This document shows, piece after piece, positions 1 to 5,907 of a DNA stretch of 6,520 bases; positions within the stretch are counted from its first letter, which is position 1; the number at the start of each line of letters is the position of its first letter. Source of the DNA: Burkholderiales bacterium. GTDB lineage: Bacteria; Pseudomonadota; Gammaproteobacteria; Burkholderiales; Burkholderiaceae_C. The notes beneath the pieces were generated by a model. The model was not told where the DNA came from and searched no databases. It saw only the letters and a list, made by a program, of their open reading frames with translations. The DNA lies in assembly GCA_013205525.1 (NCBI GenBank), contig JABMMR010000311.1:1-6520 (forward strand), given 5' to 3'. The position numbers and the translations under genes are program-made.

Positions 1-120
1 GGCTTGATCACCTCAACCTTTCTTAGCCTGCTGGTCATTCCTGCCGTCTTTTTGTATATCGACGACCTGGGTTTGCTCATCCTTCGTTTGTGGCGGCGCT
101 TTAGTTCAGCTCAGCAATGA
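1..120 (+). CDS. RND efflux permease, C-terminal end only (5' end outside window)
   Basis: Frame 1 is open from the first base to a TGA at 118-120 and gives 39 residues ending in WRRFSSAQQ. The segment LLVIPAVFLYIDDLG resembles the last transmembrane helix and the short cytoplasmic tail of AcrB/MdtB-type (HAE1) RND permeases, where a VxPxxYxxxDDL-like ending is typical. RND permeases are about 1000-residue inner-membrane proton antiporters that export drugs, dyes or metals through a periplasmic adaptor and an outer-membrane channel. The last 20 bases overlap the 3' end of the convergent RidA-family gene. The substrate cannot be judged from so short a tail. The tail could in principle belong to another polytopic transporter, but the combination of helix and DDL motif favours RND. 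Confidence 0.72.
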   Translation, partial: GLITSTFLSLLVIPAVFLYIDDLGLLILRLWRRFSSAQQ

Positions 121-559
121 GCTCGATTTCAACGCAAGCACCCCGCGGGAGTTGAGCCACACCAAAAGCACTGCGTGCGTGGGTGCCGGCTTCGCCCAGC
201 ACTTGACCCAATAGCTCAGAGCAGCCGTTGGTCACCAAATGATGTTCGGTGAAGTCGGGGCTGGAGTTGACCAAGCTCATCACTTTGACGATGCGCTTGA
301 TGCGGTGCAAGTCACCACCCGTTGCCACATGCAAGGTGCCCAGCAGGTCGATAGCCACCGAGCGGGCGGCGATTTGTCCAAGCGTTGTGTCCATATCGGT
401 GCCCAATTGACCGACCCATGGGCTGCCGTCTTGTTTGGCAATATGGCCGCTGACGAAAACCAGGTTGCCGGTCTGCACAAACGACACATAGGCCGCTACC
501 GGCGCTGTCAGCGGGGGCAGGGTAATGTGCAGGTCTTTAAGGTGTTGGTAAATATCCAT
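101..559 (-). CDS. RidA superfamily protein (YjgF/YER057c/UK114 type)
   Basis: The product is 152 residues with the RidA fold signature. GNLVFVSGHIAK (residues 31-42) matches the early beta strands and conserved G-x-I segment. HARSAFGVAQLPRG (127-140) carries the conserved arginine, R129, equivalent to the active-site arginine in RidA (R105 by E. coli numbering, from memory). VEIELIAEL closes the protein. Classical RidA is about 128 residues and deaminates reactive enamine/imine intermediates such as 2-aminoacrylate. The longer N-terminus and the GQLGTD segment suggest the roughly 150-residue 'RidA-like' subgroup, whose substrate is less certain. The start was set at the ATG at 557-559, because a clear Shine-Dalgarno lies upstream of it and the residues preceding it in the longer reading have no family character. 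Its 3' end overlaps the convergent RND gene by 20 bases. It is probably cytosolic. Confidence 0.9.
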   Translation of the reverse strand: MDIYQHLKDLHITLPPLTAPVAAYVSFVQTGNLVFVSGHIAKQDGSPWVGQLGTDMDTTLGQIAARSVAIDLLGTLHVATGGDLHRIKRIVKVMSLVNSSPDFTEHHLVTNGCSELLGQVLGEAGTHARSAFGVAQLPRGACVEIELIAELN

Positions 560-568
560 GGGGTTTGT

Positions 569-574
569 CTCCTT
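569..574 (-). promoter_or_regulatory. Shine-Dalgarno that fixes the RidA-family start
   Basis: On the minus strand AAGGAG lies 9 bases before the ATG at 557-559. An upstream in-frame ATG at 638-640 has nothing comparable, so the shorter 152-residue protein is favoured over a 179-residue reading. Confidence 0.7.
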
Positions 575-607
575 TGCTAACTTGTATGGAGAGTGTAGAG
601 TGCTTAA

Positions 608-636
608 ATGACGGCAAAAAATGGGGGTTTTAAGAT
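608..636 (+). promoter_or_regulatory. Possible sigma70 promoter for the adhesin-E-like gene
   Basis: ATGACG (608-613, 4 of 6 to the -35 consensus) and TAAGAT (631-636, 4 of 6 to the -10 consensus) are separated by exactly 17 bases. This would give a 5' leader of roughly 28 bases before the ATG at 671. It lies in the 111-base divergent gap after the RidA-family start. Both boxes are imperfect, so this is a weak prediction. Confidence 0.3.
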
Positions 637-670
637 TCAAGTTTTGAAGTTCAGGGTCGATTTATTCACT

Positions 671-1096
671 ATGAAGTCATTTTCTTTCTCACGCTTAGCT
701 TGTGCGGCACTTTTACTGGTCAGCCCTTGGGTTCACGCCGAGTGGGGCGAACTGATCAAGGACGATGAGGTGTTTTACGGTTGGGACAAAGATTCGGTGC
801 AAAACAAGCATGTCTCACGCTTGGTCTGGACTATCACCAACCTGACCAGTTCCATCAAACTGGGTAGCGCTGATTACCAGTCCATCTTGACCCGCTATCG
901 CATCAATTGCAAAACCGATACTTTTCTCAAGTTGTCCGAAAGCATTTACGAGCGACCCGATGGCAAGGGAAAAGAAGTGTTCGCGGTGGACAAGCCTGAG
1001 TGGCGTCCCAATGACACCGCTATTCGCCCGGGCACGCACATCGCACTTCTGAAAAAACAGATTTGCGCTCCCACACAAACCGCCTCAGCCAATTAA
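671..1096 (+). CDS. Small secreted protein, surface-adhesin E-like
   Basis: The product is 141 residues. Residues 1-23 form a Sec signal peptide: a basic n-region (MKSFSFSR), a hydrophobic core (LACAALLLVSPW), and a likely signal peptidase I cut after VHA. Cys11 sits at the start of the core without a proper lipobox, so a lipoprotein is unlikely. The mature part has the order seen in the adhesin-E domain family (PF16747, recognised by pattern only): an initial W, a YGWDKDSV strand (36-43), VWTITN (52-57), SILTRYRINC (71-80), a middle LSESIYE strand, and a C-terminal cysteine in KKQICAP. C80 and C132 could form a disulfide in the periplasm. Family proteins are small envelope proteins of poorly defined role, and the name should not be read as proven adhesion. 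The ATG at 671 is chosen because it starts the signal peptide. An in-frame ATG at 608 would add 21 residues ahead of it and overlaps a possible promoter. The Shine-Dalgarno is weak. comEC follows 48 bases downstream on the same strand. Confidence 0.75.
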   Translation: MKSFSFSRLACAALLLVSPWVHAEWGELIKDDEVFYGWDKDSVQNKHVSRLVWTITNLTSSIKLGSADYQSILTRYRINCKTDTFLKLSESIYERPDGKGKEVFAVDKPEWRPNDTAIRPGTHIALLKKQICAPTQTASAN

Positions 1097-1098
1097 AT

Positions 1099-1141
1099 TT
1101 CTCTTCAGCGTTTTGCAGCTTGCAAAACAGACTGAAGGGAA
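1099..1141 (+). promoter_or_regulatory. Hairpin sequestering the comEC ribosome binding site
   Basis: Bases 1110-1117 (GTTTTGCA) pair perfectly with 1121-1128 (TGCAAAAC) across a GCT loop. Outside a 1x3 internal loop, 1099-1108 pair with 1132-1141 over ten positions, nine Watson-Crick and one G-U. The outer 3' arm contains GAAGGGA (1134-1140), the only Shine-Dalgarno candidate for comEC, so it is fully base-paired. The TTG start lies three bases past the stem. The upstream gene's stop codon (1094-1096) abuts the 5' arm, so a ribosome terminating there could open the stem and couple translation. A weak terminator or attenuator is the alternative reading, since TGTTTGTCT follows, but there is no true T-run. 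Confidence 0.55.
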
Positions 1142-1144
1142 TGT

Positions 1145-3625
1145 TTGTCTGCTAACTCCTGTCCTTGGCTGACTTGGCTCAGCCCCTTGCTGTTGGCTTG
1201 GGTCTTGGGCAATGCTTTGCAATTGCAACAAGCGCAGCTGGGCAGTGGCCTAGACTACCTTTGGCCTTTGCTGGGTTGCAGCTTGTTCGCCTTAGGGGCG
1301 CACATGGTCTGGCGTCATCCGGCATTCGCGCAAACCCAGCGGCCTTACATGGCGTGCTTGGGCATTGCCAGCGCCGTACTCAGCGTGGCTGCCTTGGCCC
1401 ATGCCAGTGTGGGATGGCGAGCGCTGCTTTACCAACAAGGCCAATTGCCGGCACAGCTGCAAGGTATCGATATTGAAGTCACCGGCTCGGTGGTGAGTTT
1501 GCCGCAACGCCTTAGCGATGGGTGGCGTTTTCGCTTTCAAGTGGCGCAGGCCGTTCGTGTTGACAATGGTGCCAAGGTCGATATCCCATCCATTTTGCAG
1601 TTGGCTTGGTATGCCAATGACAAAGCCGAGCTACAAGACTTGCCCGCCATTCGGGCAGCACAGATATGGCGCTTGCCTTTGCGCTTAAAGCAGCCGCATG
1701 GCTTGGTCAATCCAGGTGGCTTTGATGTGGAGTTGTGGTTTTGGGAGCAGGGTATTCACGCCACTGCTTATGTGCGAACAACCGCGCGCAATGCGCCCCC
1801 CGTGTTGCTGGGTCATGCCAAGGGAGGAGATGTTGCGGTATGGCGTCAAATGGCCCGCGATGGCATACAACAAAGCGTGAGGGAACCGCGTTGGGCGGCG
1901 GTAGTCTCGGCGTTGTTGGTAGGCGATCAGGCCGGGCTGGACAGCGCCGATTGGGATGTGTTTCGTGCCACCGGCGTGGCACACCTGATGAGTATCTCGG
2001 GCCTGCACATCACGCTATGGGCGTGGGTGGCGCGTTGGTTGATCCTGAGGCTTTGGCGCTACAGCGATGTCTGGGGACGCTCTTGGTGTTTGTCCCTGCC
2101 AGCCCCTTATGCGGCACAAGTCGGGGGTTTATTACTGGCTTGGGTGTATGCGGTTTTCAGTGGCTGGGGAATTCCTTCGCAAAGAACCATCGCCATGCTG
2201 GCAACAGTGTGTGTCTTGCAACTTCAGGCCGTGCGCTGGCCCATGCACACCCAGTGGTTACTGGCCATGGTGACGGTCTTGCTCATCGACCCATGGGCTT
2301 TGATGCAAGCCGGGTTTTGGTTGAGTTTTGTGGCGGTGGGAATGCTGTTCATGGGTCAGTCCAGACATGCGCCAACTGCTGCTGCAAACCCTGTTATTCC
2401 CCACACGCAATGGCAAAACTTGAAAGGGCTTGGCCGCTACATAGTGTCCTTGTGTAAAGAGCAGTGGATGATCAGCGTGTGCTTGGCCCCGCTGTGCATC
2501 ATCTTGTTTCAGCAGGTGTCGTTGGTGGGTTTGTTTGCCAATCTGTTTGCTATTCCTTGGGTGACTTGGGTGGTCACACCCTTGGCCTTTGGCGGCCTGC
2601 TGTGGTCGTCGCTGTGGCAGGCCAGCGCATGGGCCGCACAGATGTTGCACGCAGTGTTGCAGCCTTTGTCGCAACTGTCTTGGGCGGTGTGGCACAGCGC
2701 CGCCCCGCCTTGGTGGGTTGCTGCTGCTGGGTTGGTGGGCGCAGGCATGTGGGCCGGGCGTTGGCACGGCTTGTTTCGCTTGGCAGGGCTGCTCTTGCTT
2801 ATGCCTTCTTTGTTTTGGCCTGCTTCTCGCCCGCCCACAGAGACAGTCGAATTGCTGGCCGCAGATGTGGGACAAGGCAATGCGGTGTTGGTGCGAACTG
2901 CCCAGCACAGCTTGTTGTTTGACGCAGGCCCACGCTACGGCAGTGAGAGCGATGCGGGCGAACGCGTGTGGCTTCCCCTTTTGCAAAGAATGAATGAGCG
3001 CTTAGATATTTTGCTGCTCAGCCACCAAGACGCCGATCACACCGGTGGCGCATTGGCGATTCACGCAAATCAGCCTCATGCGCAAATTCTCAGCTCCATC
3101 ACTGCAGCCCATTGGCTGGGAAACACCTTGAAGATGAAACCTTGCCAAGCAGGCCAATCATGGCAGTGGGATGGCGTGCAATTCGACATCATTCATCCCT
3201 TGGCGAGCGACTACGGCAAGCGTTTGTCACCCAACGCCCGCAGTTGTGTGCTGCGTGTTCGTGCCCAAGGTCAAACTGTTTTATTGACAGCAGATATCGA
3301 GGCATTTCAAGAGCAAGCTTTGCTGGAACGCATGGGGACAGCATTGAAAGCCGATGTCCTGTTGGTGCCGCACCACGGCAGCAAAACATCTTCTACCCAT
3401 GCGTTTTTAGATGCCGTTCAACCGCGCATCGCCTGGGTACAAGCCGGTTACCGCAACCGCTATGGCCACCCCGCCCAAGAGGTGATGGCACGCTATGCAG
3501 ACAAAGGTATACCGGTGTGGGACTCGCCCCGCTGCGGGGCTATGCATTGGCGCAGTGACGCGCCCACACAAGTGGTTTGCGAGCGCGATGTGCAGCGCCG
3601 CTACTGGCACCACCGAGTGCCTTAG
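1145..3625 (+). CDS. comEC: ComEC/Rec2 DNA-uptake channel, full length
   Basis: This inner-membrane protein passes single-stranded DNA into the cytoplasm during natural transformation. It has 826 residues, within the usual proteobacterial range, and all three parts are present. Residues about 10-88 hold three N-terminal helices, followed by the soluble DUF4131/OB-like region ending in NPGGFDVELWFWEQGI (189-204). The Competence domain begins at LLVGDQAGL (257-265) with the hallmark TGVAHLMSISGLHI (276-289), and many helices run to about 558. The C-terminal metallo-beta-lactamase domain shows DVGQGN (574-579), FDAG (592-595), SHQDADHTGG (626-635), LTADIE (714-719), VPHHGS (741-746) and GHP (774-776). 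All the metal-ligand motifs are therefore visible and the domain is probably catalytically competent. The start is a TTG at 1145: a TGA at 1133 blocks any upstream start, and GAAGGGA at 1134-1140 is correctly spaced. The last four bases overlap the convergent TRAP binding-protein gene. No other competence gene is in the window. Confidence 0.95.
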   Translation: MSANSCPWLTWLSPLLLAWVLGNALQLQQAQLGSGLDYLWPLLGCSLFALGAHMVWRHPAFAQTQRPYMACLGIASAVLSVAALAHASVGWRALLYQQGQLPAQLQGIDIEVTGSVVSLPQRLSDGWRFRFQVAQAVRVDNGAKVDIPSILQLAWYANDKAELQDLPAIRAAQIWRLPLRLKQPHGLVNPGGFDVELWFWEQGIHATAYVRTTARNAPPVLLGHAKGGDVAVWRQMARDGIQQSVREPRWAAVVSALLVGDQAGLDSADWDVFRATGVAHLMSISGLHITLWAWVARWLILRLWRYSDVWGRSWCLSLPAPYAAQVGGLLLAWVYAVFSGWGIPSQRTIAMLATVCVLQLQAVRWPMHTQWLLAMVTVLLIDPWALMQAGFWLSFVAVGMLFMGQSRHAPTAAANPVIPHTQWQNLKGLGRYIVSLCKEQWMISVCLAPLCIILFQQVSLVGLFANLFAIPWVTWVVTPLAFGGLLWSSLWQASAWAAQMLHAVLQPLSQLSWAVWHSAAPPWWVAAAGLVGAGMWAGRWHGLFRLAGLLLLMPSLFWPASRPPTETVELLAADVGQGNAVLVRTAQHSLLFDAGPRYGSESDAGERVWLPLLQRMNERLDILLLSHQDADHTGGALAIHANQPHAQILSSITAAHWLGNTLKMKPCQAGQSWQWDGVQFDIIHPLASDYGKRLSPNARSCVLRVRAQGQTVLLTADIEAFQEQALLERMGTALKADVLLVPHHGSKTSSTHAFLDAVQPRIAWVQAGYRNRYGHPAQEVMARYADKGIPVWDSPRCGAMHWRSDAPTQVVCERDVQRRYWHHRVP

Positions 3626-4710
3626 GTTTTGCGGATGCTGGACATGAAGGAATCGAAAGGCATTTCACAAAACTGTGACCACAACACATGCTCGTCGCGA
3701 AACTTAGACCAAGGGGTGTAGATTTTCTTGAAAGCGGGGTTGCTGTCGTTGAGTTCGGTATAAAACTCGTTGGCCGCTTTGAAACAAGCGCTGAGCAATT
3801 CGGGTGAGAAGCGACGCAACTGTGCGCCCCCCGAGATCAGCCTGCGTAACGCCGCAGGATTGCTGATGTCGTATTTGGCAGTAGACCATTGGTTGGCTTC
3901 GGCAGACGCTACCCGCAAAGCAGCTTTGTAGTCTTTGGGCAAGACCTCAAAGGCTTTTTGGTTGATGAACAGCGACAGCGTGGCCGAACCTTCCCACCAT
4001 CCGGGGTAGTAATAGTATTTGGCCACCTTGTGCAAGCTCAGGTGTTCGTCGTCTGCGGGGCCGACAAACTCGGCTGCATCGATCACACCTTTTTCCAGCG
4101 CAGCATACAAGTCGCCAGGCGCGAGTTGCTGAGGCACCACCCCCAGTTTGGTCAGTACTTTGCCTGCCAAGCCACCCACGCGAAATTTCAAACCTTTGAA
4201 ATCTGCCACGCTTTTGATTTCTTTGCGGTACCAGCCCGCCATTTGCGCGCCGGTATTGCCCACTGGCATATTGATCACGCCGTAGTTGCTGTAGAACTCA
4301 TTAAGTAGCTCGATGCCGCCACCCACATACAGCCAGGCGTTTTGACCACGGGTATTCAAGCCAAAGGGCAGGGCAGTGCCAAAGCCAAAAGCGGGGTCCT
4401 TGCCAATGTAGAAATAGCTTGCGCTGTGCCCCGCTTCCACGGTGCCGTTTTGTACGCCGTCAAGTACTTGCAGGGGCGGCAACAACTCACCGGCTGCATG
4501 CAAACTGATTTTGAATTTACCCTCGGTCAACTCGGCCACTCGCTTGGTCATCATGTCGACGGCGCCGTAGATGGTGTCTAAGGACTTGGGGTAGCTTGAA
4601 GCTAAACGCCAGCGAATTTCAGGCTTGGAAGATTGCGCCCGTGCTGGCGCGCTGAGGGAGGCAACCCCAGCGCCTACAGCGGTGGAGGAGAGAAAGTTTC
4701 TGCGTTGCAT
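3622..4710 (-). CDS. TRAP transporter solute-binding protein, TakP/DctP type, Tat-exported
   Basis: The product is a 362-residue periplasmic binding protein of the DctP superfamily that should deliver an organic acid to a TRAP (DctQM) transporter. The N-terminus MQRRNFLSS is a twin-arginine motif followed by a weakly hydrophobic stretch, with a likely cut after ARA (residue 25). Conserved segments include ASSYPKSLD (37-45), GNTGAQMAGWY (151-161), FRVGGLAGKVLTKLGVVPQQ (176-195), AAEFVGPADDE (212-222) and YYYYPGWWEG (232-241). These closely follow the TakP group, which binds 2-oxo acids such as pyruvate with a sodium ion. By comparison from memory, the TakP ligand residues Gln, Arg and two Glu fall at Q156, R177, E214 and E240 here, while the usual EWVGP reads EFVGP, a W-to-F change at 215. 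No DctQ or DctM gene is adjacent. A 123-residue membrane protein gene ends 28 bases upstream on the same strand. The Shine-Dalgarno is modest (GAAAG, 6 bases before the ATG). Confidence 0.92.
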   Translation of the reverse strand: MQRRNFLSSTAVGAGVASLSAPARAQSSKPEIRWRLASSYPKSLDTIYGAVDMMTKRVAELTEGKFKISLHAAGELLPPLQVLDGVQNGTVEAGHSASYFYIGKDPAFGFGTALPFGLNTRGQNAWLYVGGGIELLNEFYSNYGVINMPVGNTGAQMAGWYRKEIKSVADFKGLKFRVGGLAGKVLTKLGVVPQQLAPGDLYAALEKGVIDAAEFVGPADDEHLSLHKVAKYYYYPGWWEGSATLSLFINQKAFEVLPKDYKAALRVASAEANQWSTAKYDISNPAALRRLISGGAQLRRFSPELLSACFKAANEFYTELNDSNPAFKKIYTPWSKFRDEHVLWSQFCEMPFDSFMSSIRKT

Positions 4711-4738
4711 GAATGACTTTCAAAAAGTTAAATGAATA

Positions 4739-5110
4739 TTAACTGACGATATCGAGTTTTTCTTTGGCTGTATCGTAATGCGGATCGTTGGTGTCAAGCG
4801 CCCAGCCTGCGGTAAGCATACGGTTCATAAATTGGCGGTTGTATAAAAAGGGAAAAATCAGCTGTGACAAACCAAAAGACACAAAGGTAATGACCAAATG
4901 CAAAACCCCAATACCTAACTCTCCGCGAATCACCGGCACGAACCAACCAAATAAAAGGTAAGTCCAGCTAAAACCCACATAGCCGCTTTTGGCAATCCCA
5001 GAGACCGAGTGGATGATGCGAACTTTTTTTTGCGGATTCAATATCACCACACAAAGAATCAGTGGCGACAAGACGACCAGCAGCAAAATCCAAATCCAAA
5101 AGGTTTCCAT
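4739..5110 (-). CDS. Small integral membrane protein of unknown function
   Basis: The product has 123 residues and about three hydrophobic segments: residues 3-24 (WIWILLLVVLSPLILCVVIL core), 45-61 (VGFSWTYLLFGWFVPVI) and 65-90. A charged tail follows, ending KEKLDIVS. The segment from GFSWTYLLFG through FVPVIRGELG to a final FPFLYNRQFMNRMLTAGW resembles short bacterial membrane proteins sometimes annotated HrgC or DUF2628-like (GFSWT..FFG..P.FRGD, then an aromatic F.YN...I..LL..GY ending). That resemblance is from memory and gives no function. It is too short and has the wrong topology for a DctQ subunit. The start is supported by AGGA on the minus strand at 5118-5121, 7 bases before the ATG. 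The next gene on this strand, the TRAP binding protein, starts 28 bases downstream, so the two may share a transcript. The base composition is visibly more AT-rich than comEC: a hand count over 4801-4920 gives about 42% GC, against 60% over 2641-2700. Confidence 0.75.
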   Translation of the reverse strand: METFWIWILLLVVLSPLILCVVILNPQKKVRIIHSVSGIAKSGYVGFSWTYLLFGWFVPVIRGELGIGVLHLVITFVSFGLSQLIFPFLYNRQFMNRMLTAGWALDTNDPHYDTAKEKLDIVS

Positions 5111-5205
5111 CAGCTTTTCCTATGATTTGCTCAGTTGATCTTGAAAAAAGTTTACAAAGTCTTGAGCATGATATCGGTATGGGGCAAAGCAACTGGAAAG
5201 CATTC

Positions 5206-5211
5206 TAAAAT
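5206..5211 (+). promoter_or_regulatory. Possible -10 element for the nitroreductase gene
   Basis: TAAAAT matches the sigma70 -10 box at 5 of 6 positions and would place the transcript start about 15-20 bases before the ATG. I see no good -35 at 16-18 bases upstream (GGCAAA-like only). The promoter would therefore be weak or activator-dependent, if it is real. It lies in the 123-base divergent gap (5111-5233), which holds no gene or convincing hairpin. Confidence 0.3.
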
Positions 5212-5233
5212 TTAAGTAACAAAGGACAGACAG

Positions 5234-5905
5234 ATGGAATTTTCAGAACTCATCAAAGAACGTAAAAGCATTCGTGGTTACCAGCAAAAACCTGTTTCCC
5301 GCGAGGTGATTGAAGAGATTATTGAAGTAGCCAAATGGGCACCCTCCAGCATGAACACCCAGCCTTGGTATGTGCATGTGGTGACGGGCGAACCCTTGGA
5401 CCGTATCCGTAAAGGCAACTCAGACAATATGGTGAACGGTGTCCCGCCCAAACGCGATTTCCCTATGAAAGAAGAATACGAGGGTATTCATCGCAGGCGC
5501 CAAGTTGACATCGCTATTCAGTTGTTTGAAGCCATGGGCATTGAGCGTGAGGACAAAGTGCGTCGCACCGATTGGGTGATGCGCGGCTTCAGACAGTTTG
5601 ATGCCCCTGTGTCTCTGGTCTTGACCTATGACAAATATCTAGAGCCCGCAGCCATCAGTCAATTCGATTTGGGCGCGCTGTCGCATGCAATTGTGCTGGC
5701 GGCTTGGGAGCGCGGCTTGGGTTGTGTCATCAACGGGCAGGGCATCATGCAATCTAAAGTGGTGCGAGAACATGCAGCTATTCCGGATGATCAAAACATC
5801 ATGATTTGCATTGCCATGGGTTATCCCGATGAAAGCTTTGTGGCCAACACCGTCAAGTCGGTACGCGAAGACAGTGAGAAGTTTGTGCGTTACGTGGGCT
5901 TTTAA
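5234..5905 (+). CDS. Nitroreductase-family FMN oxidoreductase
   Basis: The product is 223 residues, typical for the NAD(P)H-dependent, FMN-binding nitroreductase family. These are homodimeric cytosolic enzymes that reduce nitroaromatics, quinones or related acceptors. RKSIRGY (10-16) is the family's N-terminal FMN-phosphate motif. WAPSSMNTQPW (35-45) is the conserved flavin-contact loop. FDLGALSHAIVLAAWERGLG (144-163) is the dimer-interface helix, followed by GCVINGQG and the strand IMICIAMGYPDE (189-200). The insertion around 70-120 (KRDFPMKEEYEGIHRRRQ and following) resembles the PnbA/nitrobenzoate-reductase-like branch, but the natural substrate cannot be told. The start is supported by AAAGGA at 5221-5226, 7 bases before the ATG. 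The gene is divergent from the small membrane protein gene and ends two bases before the stop of the convergent HupE/UreJ-type gene. Confidence 0.93.
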   Translation: MEFSELIKERKSIRGYQQKPVSREVIEEIIEVAKWAPSSMNTQPWYVHVVTGEPLDRIRKGNSDNMVNGVPPKRDFPMKEEYEGIHRRRQVDIAIQLFEAMGIEREDKVRRTDWVMRGFRQFDAPVSLVLTYDKYLEPAAISQFDLGALSHAIVLAAWERGLGCVINGQGIMQSKVVREHAAIPDDQNIMICIAMGYPDESFVANTVKSVREDSEKFVRYVGF

Positions 5906-5907
5906 AT

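Noticed and set aside
560..640. N-terminal extension of the RidA-family protein to an ATG at 638-640
   Set aside because: The extra 27 residues have no family character, and the ATG at 557-559 has a clear AAGGAG at proper spacing.
608..670. Longer start for the adhesin-E-like gene at 608
   Set aside because: It would put 21 residues ahead of a well-formed signal peptide and has no Shine-Dalgarno; the possible promoter overlaps it.
1141..1155. Four-codon ATG...TAA frame overlapping the comEC start
   Set aside because: The Shine-Dalgarno ends right at this ATG, too close for initiation; it is correctly spaced for the TTG at 1145.
1735..2457. 240-residue plus-strand frame inside comEC
   Set aside because: It is an out-of-frame shadow of comEC with Cys/Gly/Arg-rich composition and no recognisable motif.
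2258..2986. 242-residue open frame antisense to comEC
   Set aside because: The product is rich in His, Gln, Arg and Pro with no domain or membrane pattern, as expected for the shadow of a GC-rich coding gene; comEC is unmistakable on the other strand.
3526..3540. Perfect 6-base inverted repeat GCCCCG-CTG-CGGGGC as a terminator
   Set aside because: It lies inside the comEC metallo-beta-lactamase coding region, has no T-run on either side, and encodes a plausible family segment (SPRCGA).
5141..5180. TTGAAA and TTTACA as -35 boxes in the divergent gap
   Set aside because: No acceptable -10 box lies 16-18 bases downstream of either on the plus strand.
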